A model generated the notes under the pieces. That model did no database searches and was not told the origin of the DNA. It worked only from the letters and a program-made list of their open reading frames with translations. Shown piece after piece: positions 31,100 to 43,593 of a DNA stretch of 64,000 bases (within the stretch, counting starts at the first letter, position 1; each line of letters begins with the position of its first letter). A program made the position numbers and the translations under genes. This stretch comes from Microbacterium sp. TNHR37B (GTDB lineage Bacteria > Actinomycetota > Actinomycetes > Actinomycetales > Microbacteriaceae). Location of the stretch: the NCBI RefSeq assembly GCF_001620065.1, contig NZ_LQGV01000003.1, positions 310,001 to 374,000 of the forward strand, written 5' to 3'.

Positions 31100-32107
31100 A
31101 TGCGCGGACCCCGACTGCAGGACGTCGCCGAGCGGGCGGGCGTGTCGATGAAGACCGTCTCGAACGTCGTGCGCAACTACCCCCACGTGTCGCCACAGAT
31201 GCGCGCACGCGTACAGCAGGCCATCGACGAGCTGGGCTATCGCCCCAACGTCGTCGCGAGGCGACTGGCCACGGGCCGTACGGGATTCATCGCGCTCGCC
31301 TTCGCCGATGTCGCCATCCCCTACTTCGCGGAGTTGTCGCGCGCGGCCTCCCGCGCCGCCGCGGGCTTCGAGTATCGCGTGCTACTGGAGGAGACCGACG
31401 CCACCCTCGAGGGCGAACGTGCACTCATGGCCAGCTCGGAGGCAGGCCTGATCGACGGGATGATCTTCCAGCCCAGCGCGATGTCGTCGGCCGAGATCGC
31501 CCGCCACCGCATCGACATCCCGATCGTCCTGCTGGGCGAGACGCCCGCACCGCTGACGATCGACCGCGTCATGATCGACAACATCGCAGCCGCGCGGGAG
31601 ATCACCCGGCATCTGATCGCCAGCGGCCGGCGCCGCATCGGCTTCGTGGGACATGAGGCGTCGTCGCTCACCGAGACCTCGCGCCAGCGTCTGCTCGGCT
31701 ACCAGGAGGCGCTGCAGGAAGCGGGACTCGCCGCCGACCCGTCGCGGCTGGTCGCTTCCGGCGCGGTCGCGGCGTCCGAGGCGGTGGATGCCGTCCGCGA
31801 CGCGTTGGACGGTGGCCTCGATGTCGATGCCCTCGTCTGCCGCGACGACCTCGCCGCGATCGGCACACTGCGCGCTCTTCAGGAGCGCGGCATCCGCGTG
31901 CCCGACGACGTCGCCGTCACCGGCTGGGACGACACCCGCCTGAGCGCGGTGACCTTTCCGTCGCTGACCACCGTGAGCCCCGACATCGACACCATCGTCT
32001 CTCGGGCGCTCACGCTGCTCGACGAGCGCATCCGCGGCTACGACGGCGTGGGCCGGCACGAGATCGCCCCCCATCGCATCGTCGTCCGCGAGAGCGCCCC
32101 GGCCTGA
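31100..32107 (+). CDS. LacI family transcriptional regulator
   Basis: A 335-residue regulator. The N-terminal helix-turn-helix and hinge read LQDVAERAGVSMKTVSNVV and YRPNVVARRLATGRTG. The rest is a periplasmic-binding-like sensor with LGYQEAL and VPDDVAVTGWDDT, usual for the family. It is divergent from the importer operon and encoded within a cluster of glycoside hydrolases. Four near-identical palindromes nearby (30996, 32116, 34214, 34268) are its likely targets. The inducer is not known; an arabino- or xylo-oligosaccharide is likely. Confidence 0.93.
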   Translation: MRGPRLQDVAERAGVSMKTVSNVVRNYPHVSPQMRARVQQAIDELGYRPNVVARRLATGRTGFIALAFADVAIPYFAELSRAASRAAAGFEYRVLLEETDATLEGERALMASSEAGLIDGMIFQPSAMSSAEIARHRIDIPIVLLGETPAPLTIDRVMIDNIAAAREITRHLIASGRRRIGFVGHEASSLTETSRQRLLGYQEALQEAGLAADPSRLVASGAVAASEAVDAVRDALDGGLDVDALVCRDDLAAIGTLRALQERGIRVPDDVAVTGWDDTRLSAVTFPSLTTVSPDIDTIVSRALTLLDERIRGYDGVGRHEIAPHRIVVRESAPA

Positions 32108-32115
32108 CGCACGCT

Positions 32116-32129
32116 TTTACAGCGCTGCA
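32116..32129. promoter_or_regulatory. Candidate LacI operator 2, between convergent gene ends
   Basis: TTTACAGCGCTGCA is identical to operator 4 at 34268-34281 but lies between the 3' ends of the LacI gene and a GH43 gene, not in a promoter region. It also sits in the loop of a CTGACGC/GCGTCAG inverted repeat (32104-32110 and 32140-32146). Confidence 0.5.
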
Positions 32130-32156
32130 TCAGACGGGGGCGTCAGCAGTCCCCTC

Positions 32157-34175
32157 TCAGCGGCTCACCGTGACCTCCACCGGGCGACTCACCGTGGCGC
32201 CTGCCGCGTTGCGGAACTCGACCTCATAGCGGTGCACCCCCGGTGCGGCACCCGCGACGGTCAGTCGCGCGCGCTGCGCCGACGGTGTCGCCGCGGTCAG
32301 CGTGCCCTCTCCGACGACGACCCCTCCCTCACGGAAGACGTATGACGTCGCGTTCGTTCCCCACCACAGGTCGGCGGTGAGCGTGAACGCGCCGTCGCGG
32401 TCGTGGTTGTCATGGCTGAGCACCGGACGCCCCGGCGCGGCATCGGTCACGGGCACCCGCAGCGCAGCGACGGCGGTGACCCCGCGGGAGTTCACGAGCT
32501 CGCCGGTGTAGACGTACTCGCCGTCGACGCGTCCCCGGATGTCGACGGTGGCCCGCTGTGCGGCGGGAGTGGCCGGATCGAGGCGCGTCGAGGAGAGCAG
32601 CACGCCGTTCTCGTAGAGGCGGAACACGCTCGCATTCTGCCCCCACCACAGGTCCATCGTGATCGTGTAGTCGCCGTCGCGGAGCCCGGTGTCCCACCCG
32701 TTGTCCGACGAGAGCACCCCCGCCGCCGGCCGCGCGACGGCCCCGTCATCCTGCGCACGCGCGTCGACCCGGATGAGGTCGAGCTCGGCGAACCCCTGCC
32801 CCTTCGACAGGCGCACGGTGTTCTCCCCCGCCCGCAGGTCGAGATCGAGACCGGTGAACAGCCAGTTGTCCCAGCCGTTGCTCGGAAGCGCCACGGGCTC
32901 GGCGGCGGCTCCGTTCACAGACACGAGATGCGTGCTCGGCGACCCGGTGCCGTTGGAGTACCGCACGTCCACGCCGTAGAGACCGTCCGAGGGCACCGTG
33001 ACCGTGAACTCGACCCAGCTGTCGTCGAAGTCGATGTAGCCCACCTTCCGGTGCCCCGACGCTCCCGGCACCGACACATCGACCACGCGGGCCCGGTGCA
33101 CCTCGGCATCCTCCGCCTCGTACGTGCGCTGGGGGACGCTGGTGTCGCCCGAGGGCAGGGCGACCGTCTCGTACGTGGCGACCGGAGTCCCGAACACGGG
33201 CGAGCCGCCGTCCCACGAGAAGCGCTGGGCCCGGATCGTCCGCCCGTCCCACCCCCGGTCCTTCACGGTGCTCGCGTGGTAAACAATCCAGTCCTCGGTG
33301 CCATCGGGCGAGGTCGTGAAGGAATGATGACCCGGCCCCCACGCCGTGTCACGCTTGGCGAACACGCACCCGTCCGACTTCTCCCACGATGCGGGGTCGA
33401 GCACGTCGCCGCCGCGCGAGGTCAGCGTGCCGAGACAGTAGTCCTCGGTCCAGCTGCCACTGGCCGAGTAGACGATCGTCGTCACCCCGTCTCGCTCCAG
33501 CACCTCCGGACCTTCCTGGATCGGCAGCGCCACCCGCTCCCACGACTCGGTGGGCGCGGACAGACGCACTCGTTCGCCGCTGATGGTGAGCGGGTCGCTC
33601 ATGGGCGCGATGTAGAGGCTCTGGCCCTCGTCGACCGTGCCCTCCCATCCCGACCAGAGGAAGTACAGCGAGCCGTCGTGCTGCATGACCGTCGCGTCGA
33701 TCGCCCACCGGTCGGTGGGAGCGGCGATCTTCACCGGATCCGACCACGCACCCTGGGGGTCGTCGGTGAGAGCACGGATGCCGTACATCCGGTGGTTCGC
33801 GTTCGCCCCGTCGTCGGCGGCGAAGTAGATGTGCCACTCGCCGTCGATCAGCAGGATCTCGGGCGCCCAGACGTTGCAGCACAGCGGCCCGTCGGCATCC
33901 GGCTGCCACACCCGCCTCACCTCGCCGTCCGACAGCGCGGCAAGACCGGAGGACTCGCGCACCCAGATTCCTTCGGCATCGGAGCTCACCGAGATGTAGC
34001 GGTCACCCTGACGCACGACCGACGGGTCCGCGCCCTTCAGGACCGGGTTGTAGAAGTCCGCCGGAGGCTCATCGGCGGCCACCGCGACAGCCGTGCCGGA
34101 CGACGCCGCGCCGACGGCCAGGAGCAACGCCACGAGGGCCGCCGCGAGTCGAGATCGTGTGGGAGAACGGTGCAT
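32157..34175 (-). CDS. Secreted GH43 glycosidase with carbohydrate-binding and tandem C-terminal domains
   Basis: A 672-residue multidomain enzyme. A Sec signal peptide (about residues 1-34) precedes a GH43 propeller with the three acids: Asp in LKGADPSVVR, Asp in WAIDATVMQ and Glu in IQEGPEVLERD. A CBM35/CBM6-like beta-sandwich (about 350-475) begins near RTYEAEDAEVHRA. Two related domains of about 90 residues follow; their starts, LSSDNGWDTGLRDGDYTITM and LSHDNHDRDGAFTLTADLWW, are clearly homologous. It probably cleaves arabinan or arabinoxylan outside the cell. It is divergent from the GH2 gene, with candidate LacI sites between. Confidence 0.9.
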   Translation of the reverse strand: MHRSPTRSRLAAALVALLLAVGAASSGTAVAVAADEPPADFYNPVLKGADPSVVRQGDRYISVSSDAEGIWVRESSGLAALSDGEVRRVWQPDADGPLCCNVWAPEILLIDGEWHIYFAADDGANANHRMYGIRALTDDPQGAWSDPVKIAAPTDRWAIDATVMQHDGSLYFLWSGWEGTVDEGQSLYIAPMSDPLTISGERVRLSAPTESWERVALPIQEGPEVLERDGVTTIVYSASGSWTEDYCLGTLTSRGGDVLDPASWEKSDGCVFAKRDTAWGPGHHSFTTSPDGTEDWIVYHASTVKDRGWDGRTIRAQRFSWDGGSPVFGTPVATYETVALPSGDTSVPQRTYEAEDAEVHRARVVDVSVPGASGHRKVGYIDFDDSWVEFTVTVPSDGLYGVDVRYSNGTGSPSTHLVSVNGAAAEPVALPSNGWDNWLFTGLDLDLRAGENTVRLSKGQGFAELDLIRVDARAQDDGAVARPAAGVLSSDNGWDTGLRDGDYTITMDLWWGQNASVFRLYENGVLLSSTRLDPATPAAQRATVDIRGRVDGEYVYTGELVNSRGVTAVAALRVPVTDAAPGRPVLSHDNHDRDGAFTLTADLWWGTNATSYVFREGGVVVGEGTLTAATPSAQRARLTVAGAAPGVHRYEVEFRNAAGATVSRPVEVTVSR

Positions 34176-34213
34176 GGGTTCCTCTCGTGCCGCATCGTCG
34201 CGGGTCCGCCGAA

Positions 34214-34227
34214 TCTACAGCGCAGCA
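34214..34227. promoter_or_regulatory. Candidate LacI operator 3 (GH43 promoter)
   Basis: TCTACAGCGCAGCA, one base off the CAGCGCTG centre, lies 39 bases upstream of the secreted GH43 start. It matches the cluster consensus TTTACAGCGCTGCA at 11 of 14 or more positions. Confidence 0.6.
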
Positions 34228-34267
34228 AACCAAGCGTCAATGGTTTCTCCATGCCTGTTTTTTTCGG

Positions 34268-34281
34268 TTTACAGCGCTGCA
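34268..34281. promoter_or_regulatory. Candidate LacI operator 4 (GH2 promoter)
   Basis: TTTACAGCGCTGCA, identical to operator 2, lies about 11 bases before the GH2 start codon. The T-rich run just upstream suggests that promoter elements overlap it. Confidence 0.62.
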
Positions 34282-34291
34282 CTTTTGCGGC

Positions 34292-36118
<1,827 letters not shown>

Positions 36119-36135
36119 CGGCGAGCACCCCGGGT

Positions 36136-37140
36136 TCAGCGCGACTGCGAGAACGCCGCGTCGAACGAGGCGTGCGGCGGGGTGATGGCGGCGAGATCAC
36201 GAACGAATGCGAGTGCCTCCGGAGCGCCGACGAGGCGGTCCATCCCCGCGTCCTCCCATTCGACGCTCGTGGGCCCGTCGTAACCGATGGCGTTGAGGGC
36301 GCGGAAGAGCGGCTCCCACGGCACGGCGCCGTGGCCGGTCGAGACGAAGGTCCACCCGCGCCGCGGATGGGACCACGGCAGGTGGGAGCCGAGCACGCCG
36401 TTGCGACCGTCGAGATGCGTGACCGACTCCTTGCAGTGCACGTGGAAGATCCGGTCGGCGAAGTCGAGGACGAAGGCGACGCTGTCCAGCTGCTGCCACA
36501 CGAAGTGCGACGGATCGAAGTTGAAGCCGAAGCTCGGCCGGTGACCGATCGCCTCGAGCGTGCGCTGCGCGGTCCAGTAGTCGTAGGCGATCTCGGACGG
36601 GTGCACCTCGAGGGCGAAGCGCACCCCCACCTCGTCGAAGACGTCGAGGATCGGGTTCCACCGGTCGGCGAAGTCCCGGTAGCCGGCATCGATCATCTCG
36701 TCGGTGGCGGGAGGGAACATCGCGACGTACTTCCAGATGCTCGACCCGGAGAAGCCGTTGACGGTGTCGACGCCGAGAGCGGCGGCGAACCGTGCGGTGT
36801 CGATCAGCTCGGCCGCGGCGCGCTGTCGCACGCCTTCGGGATCGCCGTCACCCCACACGCGATCGGGCACGATGTCCCGGTGACGCTGATCGATCGGGTC
36901 GTCACAGACCGCTTGCCCGACCAGGTGCTGCGAGATCGTCCAGACCCCGAGTCCGTGGCGTTCCAGGATCGTTCGCCGGGACTGGACGTACTCGGCGTCG
37001 TCCCATCGCGCCACATCGATGTGATCTCCCCAGCAGGCGATCTCGAGGCCGTCGTAGCCCCACTCGCCCGCGAGGCGCGCGACCTCCTCGAAGGGCAGAT
37101 CGGCCCATTGGCCGGTGAACAGGGTGATGGGGCGAGCCAT
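36136..37140 (-). CDS. Sugar phosphate isomerase/epimerase-like TIM barrel protein
   Basis: A 334-residue xylose-isomerase-like barrel. Metal ligands are likely in [13 protein letters not shown] (Glu), [11 protein letters not shown] (Asp/His), HVHCKES (His) and SVEWEDAG (Glu). Such proteins isomerise or epimerise sugars or inositol derivatives. It follows a Gfo/Idh/MocA oxidoreductase by 22 bases on the same strand, a common pairing in the breakdown of unusual sugars. It is convergent with the GH2 gene. Confidence 0.85.
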   Translation of the reverse strand: MARPITLFTGQWADLPFEEVARLAGEWGYDGLEIACWGDHIDVARWDDAEYVQSRRTILERHGLGVWTISQHLVGQAVCDDPIDQRHRDIVPDRVWGDGDPEGVRQRAAAELIDTARFAAALGVDTVNGFSGSSIWKYVAMFPPATDEMIDAGYRDFADRWNPILDVFDEVGVRFALEVHPSEIAYDYWTAQRTLEAIGHRPSFGFNFDPSHFVWQQLDSVAFVLDFADRIFHVHCKESVTHLDGRNGVLGSHLPWSHPRRGWTFVSTGHGAVPWEPLFRALNAIGYDGPTSVEWEDAGMDRLVGAPEALAFVRDLAAITPPHASFDAAFSQSR

Positions 37141-37162
37141 GTCCGCGCCTCTCTCTCAGCCG

Positions 37163-38347
37163 TCAGCCGACGGCGGTCCAACTCGATCCGTCACCGGCGC
37201 TGCGTTCGACGGCGTCGAGCACGCGCTGGACGTGGAGGCCTTCCGCGAACGACGGACGGGGCGCCGTCCCTTCGGCCACGGCCGCGACGAAGTCCACGAC
37301 CTGGTGCGAGAAGCCGTGCTCGTACCCCAGCATGTGACCCGTCGGCCACCAGGATCCCGCATACGGGTGCACCGGATCGGTGACCAGGATGGTGCGGAAT
37401 CCCTGCTCCCCCGCCGGGTCGGTCGCGTCGTAGAACTCCAGCTCGTTCTGACGCTCGAGGTTGAAGGCGAGAGCGCCGAGCGCGCCGGAGACCTCGATGG
37501 TGAAGCCGTTCTTGCGCCCCGTGGCGAAGCGGGTGGCCTCGAACGAACCGAGGGCCCGGTAGCCGTCTCCGCCCGAGAACCTGCCGGCGAACAGGGCGAT
37601 GTCATCGACCGTCACGACGCCCCGCTCCGCGGAGGCGGTGCCCGACAGCCCCACTCCCTCGCCGAGGAGCGGGCGCTCGGGCACCACGGTGTCCAGGACG
37701 CCCGAGACGGTCTCCAGGGAGAGCCCCGTGATGAACTCCGCGAGGTCGATCGCGTGGGCGCCGATGTCGCCGAGCGATCCCGACCCCGCTCGGTCCTTCT
37801 GCAGACGCCAGGTGAGGGGCGCTTCGGCATCGGAGAGCCAATCCTGCCGGTAGGCCGCCCGCACCTGGCGGATCTCCCCCAGCCGGCCGGCCGCGACGAG
37901 GTCCCTCGCGAAGGTCGCGGCGGGCACCCGGCGATAGGTGAAGCCCACCATCGAGCGGATCCCGCGGGCGGCAGCAGCCTCGGCGGCGACCGCCATCCCC
38001 TCCGCCTCGGCCACCGAGTTGGCGAGCGGCTTCTCACACAGCACATGCTTGCCGGCCGCGAGGGCGGCCACGGCGATCTCGGCGTGGGTGTCACCGGGCG
38101 TCACGATGTCGACGACGTCGATGTCGTCCCGGTCGAGCACGGCCCGCCAGTCCGAGGCGGACTCTTCCCACCCCCACCGCTGTGCGGCCGCCGCGGCGGC
38201 CTCGGGATCACGTCCCACGAGCACTGTCATCTCCGGCGCGAGGGGCAGGTCGAAGAACCGAGGCGCGACGCGCCATCCCTGAGAGTGGGCGGCTCCCATG
38301 AAGCCGTGGCCGATCATCGCGACGCGAAGGGCGTTCGTCACAGTCAT
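37163..38347 (-). CDS. Gfo/Idh/MocA family oxidoreductase
   Basis: A 394-residue NAD(P)-dependent dehydrogenase. The Rossmann entry is VAMIGHGFMGAAHSQ, the conserved CEKPLANS carries the catalytic lysine, and the C-terminal domain includes LGDIGAHAIDLAEF. Substrates are usually sugars or inositols. I chose ATG at 38347 because an AGATGA/GGAG-like site lies close upstream and the reading frame before it is weak. It forms a two-gene unit with the downstream isomerase. A dyad, TTGnCG-CGnCAA, lies 50 bases upstream. Confidence 0.88.
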   Translation of the reverse strand: MTVTNALRVAMIGHGFMGAAHSQGWRVAPRFFDLPLAPEMTVLVGRDPEAAAAAAQRWGWEESASDWRAVLDRDDIDVVDIVTPGDTHAEIAVAALAAGKHVLCEKPLANSVAEAEGMAVAAEAAAARGIRSMVGFTYRRVPAATFARDLVAAGRLGEIRQVRAAYRQDWLSDAEAPLTWRLQKDRAGSGSLGDIGAHAIDLAEFITGLSLETVSGVLDTVVPERPLLGEGVGLSGTASAERGVVTVDDIALFAGRFSGGDGYRALGSFEATRFATGRKNGFTIEVSGALGALAFNLERQNELEFYDATDPAGEQGFRTILVTDPVHPYAGSWWPTGHMLGYEHGFSHQVVDFVAAVAEGTAPRPSFAEGLHVQRVLDAVERSAGDGSSWTAVG

Positions 38348-38396
38348 CTCCGTTGATCGCAGACGCTCACGGCGCGAAGGACCGCGCTCGAGCGAA

Positions 38397-38412
38397 TTGA
38401 CGTTTGCGACAA
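38397..38412. promoter_or_regulatory. Candidate operator upstream of the oxidoreductase-isomerase unit
   Basis: TTGACGTTTGCGACAA is a 16-bp dyad with arms TTGnCG and CGnCAA. It lies 50 bases before the start, in the most AT-rich part of the gap. It is distinct from the TACAGCGCT sites, so another regulator may be involved. Confidence 0.4.
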
Positions 38413-38419
38413 CATAACA

Positions 38420-38474
38420 GGCCACGTCCGGCCGCCGCGGGGTTTTGCGCAACCCCGGGCGCTCGGACGCGGCC
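38420..38474 (-). terminator. Terminator after sucD
   Basis: Outer arms GGCC-A-CGTCCG (38420-38430) and CGGACG-C-GGCC (38464-38474) enclose an inner stem GGGGTT/AACCCC (38439-38444, 38451-38456). It lies 44 bases downstream of the sucD stop on the minus strand. Confidence 0.65.
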
Positions 38475-38517
38475 TGGTGACGGAATCACCCGCGGTCTGC
38501 GGGCACCGTGGGAACGA

Positions 38518-40693
<2,176 letters not shown>

Positions 40694-40754
40694 CTAGTAC
40701 CTGCGCCTGAGTGCCCCTCGCCGGCGACCCGCGAGCAGTAGGCTTTCAGCCACC

Positions 40755-41423
40755 ATGAGCGACCCGACCGCCACGCCCGCCCGCCACACCGTCGTCGCCG
40801 CCGCGTTGGAGCTGTTCGCGACGCAGGGCTTCGAGGCCACCTCGGTGGAGCAGATCGCCCAGGCGGCCGGCGTCTCCCGCTCGACCTTCTTCCGCCAGTT
40901 CGGCGGCAAGGACGACGTCGTCTTCACCGATCACGACGATCTCCTCTCGCTCCTGCGCTCCTTCCTCGCGACGCCCCACGAGAATCCGTGGTCGGCGGTG
41001 TGCGACGCCTCCGTCGAGGTGTTCCGCCACTTCGCCGCCGATCCCGAGCTCGCCCGGCGCCGGTACAGCGTCGTGCGTCAGGTGCCGGCGCTGCGCGAGC
41101 GCGAGATCGTCACGGTCTTCCAATACGAGCGCGTTTTCGACGACTACCTGCGCAGCGCTCTTCCCGGGATCGATCCCGTGGAGTCGGTGGCGTTCGCGGC
41201 GGCGGTCACCGCGGTGCACAACCATGTGCTGCGGCGGCTCCTGCGCGGCACCGTGCCGGTGGACCCGTCCGTCCTCGCCGCCGCGTACGACGATCTGCTG
41301 CACCGCTTCGGCGTGCACCCGGCGGGCGAGGAGCCGGCGGTCGACGACCTCGTCATCGCCGCCTTCCCCCGTCGGATGCCGGCCGCGGAGATCGCTCGAC
41401 GACTCCGGTCGGAACTGGACTGA
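40755..41423 (+). CDS. TetR family transcriptional regulator
   Basis: A 222-residue regulator. The N-terminal helix-turn-helix is FEATSVEQIAQAAGVSRSTFFRQFGGKDDVV. The ligand domain is not diagnostic. It lies 75 bases upstream of an acyl-CoA dehydrogenase in the same direction, so it may respond to an acyl-CoA and control that gene. It is divergent from sucCD and could also act on the shared region. Confidence 0.92.
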   Translation: MSDPTATPARHTVVAAALELFATQGFEATSVEQIAQAAGVSRSTFFRQFGGKDDVVFTDHDDLLSLLRSFLATPHENPWSAVCDASVEVFRHFAADPELARRRYSVVRQVPALREREIVTVFQYERVFDDYLRSALPGIDPVESVAFAAAVTAVHNHVLRRLLRGTVPVDPSVLAAAYDDLLHRFGVHPAGEEPAVDDLVIAAFPRRMPAAEIARRLRSELD

Positions 41424-41498
41424 TCGCCTCGCTCGACGCAGTGGAACGCGGTTTCGCGCGAGGTGACACTCGGTCCCGCCGACGAGTACGCTGTTCCC

Positions 41499-42725
41499 AT
41501 GGATGCGCAGTTCCCCGGGCAATCGGTCGACGGCTACGACGTGACCGCGCCGCTCGACACCGACTACTACGCGGTGTTCGCCGACATCTCCCCCGACGAC
41601 CGCGACGTCTGGACGCGCGCGCGAGCCTTCGTCGAGGGGCTGGATGGACGCATGGCCGCGGCATGGGACGCCGCGGAGTACCCCATGGATCTCGCCCGGC
41701 GCCTCGGCGAACTCGACCTCCTCAACGACGGCGTCGCGCATCCCGCCCTCACCCGGTTCTCACCGCTGGCCGCCGGGCTCGTGAACATGGAGGTCTCCCG
41801 CGGCGACGGGTCGCTCGGAACCGTCATCGCGGTGCAGGGAGGCCTGGCCCTGCGCACCCTCGCCCTCTTCGGCAGCGAGGAGCAGCAACACCGCTGGCTC
41901 CTTCCGATTGCCCGCGCGGAGGTCCCGGCGGCATTCGCGCTGACCGAACCCGACCACGGCTCCGACTCGGTGTCCCTCGAGACCACCGCGCGTCGTCACG
42001 GCGAGGGCTGGATCCTCCGCGGCGCGAAGAAGTGGATCGGCAACGGCGCGGCGGGAGGGGTCACCTTCGTGTGGGCCCGCATCGACGACGAGGGCACGCC
42101 GCATCACGGAGCGGTCCGCTGCTTCCTCGTCGAGCAGTCGCTGCCCGGATACACCGGCACCGTGATCACCGGCAAGGCATCGCTGCGGGCGATCCACCAG
42201 GCACACATCACCCTCGACGACGTCCACGTCGGCGACGACGCGTTGCTGCCGGGGGCGCTGAGCTTCCGTGACGCCTCCACGGTGCTCCATTCCACCCGGT
42301 CGGGTGTGGCATGGTCAGCCCTGGGCCACGCGACGGCCTGCTACGAGACGGCGCTCCAGTACGCCGGCGAGCGCGTGCAGTTCGGGAAGCCGCTGGCGCG
42401 GTTCCAGATGGTGCAGGAACGGCTGGCTCAGATGCTCGCCGACCTGACCTCGATGCAGCTGTACTGTCGCCGCCTCGCCGACCTCGAGTCCGCAGGAGTC
42501 CTCCGGCCCACGCAGGCATCGCTCGCGAAATACCACAACACGCGCACGGCGCGGCGGATCGCCGCGACCGCCCGCGACCTTCTGGGCGGGAACGGCATCC
42601 TCCTCGAATACGGCGTGGCTCAGCACATGGCCGATATCGAGGCGATCCACACCTACGAGGGCACCGAGAGCGTTCAGGCGCTCCTCCTCGGCCGCGACAT
42701 CACGGGGGTCAGCGCGTTCGCGTGA
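41499..42725 (+). CDS. Acyl-CoA dehydrogenase family protein (glutaryl-CoA dehydrogenase-like)
   Basis: A 408-residue FAD enzyme. FAD and substrate motifs are AFALTEPDHGSDSVSLET and GAKKWIGNGAAGGV; the helical part has YAGERVQFGKPLARFQMVQERLA and DLLGGNGILLEYGV. The catalytic base is the Glu of HTYEGTESVQALLLGR. These patterns are closest to the glutaryl-CoA dehydrogenase group, but other acyl-CoA substrates are possible. The start at ATG 41499 excludes a weak upstream extension. It ends at a bidirectional terminator. Confidence 0.92.
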   Translation: MDAQFPGQSVDGYDVTAPLDTDYYAVFADISPDDRDVWTRARAFVEGLDGRMAAAWDAAEYPMDLARRLGELDLLNDGVAHPALTRFSPLAAGLVNMEVSRGDGSLGTVIAVQGGLALRTLALFGSEEQQHRWLLPIARAEVPAAFALTEPDHGSDSVSLETTARRHGEGWILRGAKKWIGNGAAGGVTFVWARIDDEGTPHHGAVRCFLVEQSLPGYTGTVITGKASLRAIHQAHITLDDVHVGDDALLPGALSFRDASTVLHSTRSGVAWSALGHATACYETALQYAGERVQFGKPLARFQMVQERLAQMLADLTSMQLYCRRLADLESAGVLRPTQASLAKYHNTRTARRIAATARDLLGGNGILLEYGVAQHMADIEAIHTYEGTESVQALLLGRDITGVSAFA

Positions 42726-42732
42726 GACGGAC

Positions 42733-42758
42733 CGGCCGGGCGCGTCCGCACCCGGCCG
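42733..42758. terminator. Bidirectional terminator
   Basis: CGGCCGGG (42733-42740) and CCCGGCCG (42751-42758) form an 8-bp stem with a 10-base loop. It lies between the convergent acyl-CoA dehydrogenase and repeat-protein genes. Confidence 0.7.
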
Positions 42759-42767
42759 CTCCTGCGC

Positions 42768-43397
42768 TCAGCGCCGGATGAGAGATCCCGATCCGCTCTC
42801 GCTCAGACGGCCCTCAATCTCCGCGCCCCGACGGACGAGGAGGTCGCCGGATCCCTGCTCGCGGACACTGCCGTCGATCTCGGCGCGCGCCTCCACCGTG
42901 ACGCCACCCGAGCCGCTCTCGGTGACGCTGCCGTCGACGCTGCCCGCGATACGCACGCTCCCCGCGCTCTTCTCGGTCACGCTGCCGTCCACCTCGCCGG
43001 CTCGCTCGACGATGACGCCGCCGCCGTCGGCCTCGGTGAGCCGTCCTCCCACGTCGCCGGAGACACGGATGTCTCCGTGGCCCTTCTCGCTGACGGACCC
43101 GTCGACCTCGCCCCGCACGGTGATCCCTCCGGTCCCGGTCTCGGTGACGCTCCCCTCGACCTCGCCGCGGGCGCCGATGATGACGGAGCCCTTGCCGGAC
43201 TGTCGGACGTTGCCGGTGACGGTGCCGTGGATCGTGACGGTGCCGCCGGAGACCACCAGGTCGCCACGGACGATCTTCCCGGCGGCGACGGTGTAGTCGC
43301 CGCTGCGCACGGTGTCGGCGGCCGATGCGGCGGCCGGGATCCCTGCCGCCAGCAGTGCAGTGGTGGCGCCGAGGGCTGCCAGACGTGACATCTTCAT
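42768..43397 (-). CDS. Secreted beta-solenoid-like repeat protein
   Basis: A 209-residue protein of no family I recognise. A Sec signal peptide (about residues 1-28, ending AASAA) is followed by eight consecutive repeats of 18 or 20 residues, with consensus (V/I)DGSVTExGSGxVxVxGE. The spacing of V/I and G fits a right-handed beta-helix with polar, acidic faces. It somewhat resembles bactofilin-like or polymer-forming domains but is exported. It starts at ATG 43397 with AGAGGA upstream. It stands alone between two terminated neighbours, and its role is unknown. Confidence 0.75.
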   Translation of the reverse strand: MKMSRLAALGATTALLAAGIPAAASAADTVRSGDYTVAAGKIVRGDLVVSGGTVTIHGTVTGNVRQSGKGSVIIGARGEVEGSVTETGTGGITVRGEVDGSVSEKGHGDIRVSGDVGGRLTEADGGGVIVERAGEVDGSVTEKSAGSVRIAGSVDGSVTESGSGGVTVEARAEIDGSVREQGSGDLLVRRGAEIEGRLSESGSGSLIRR

Positions 43398-43593
43398 GAT
43401 GAGTCCTCTCGTGATCGCCGGGGCTCGGGAAATCGGCCGCCGTGCAGGACCCATTCGACGCGATCCGGCTAAGCCCGGGGTGAACCGCCGATGAGATGCC
43501 TCTTAGGACGGGGTGACCGGGGACGGGCGCCCCCGCCGGCCCCGGCCCGCCGCACCCCTCGCCAACCCCGACGGCGGCGGGCAGGATGGGGGC

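Noticed and set aside
43398..43593. Small gene between the repeat protein and LigC
   Set aside because: Open frames here have no good ribosome site and no recognisable product. I see only promoter-like space.
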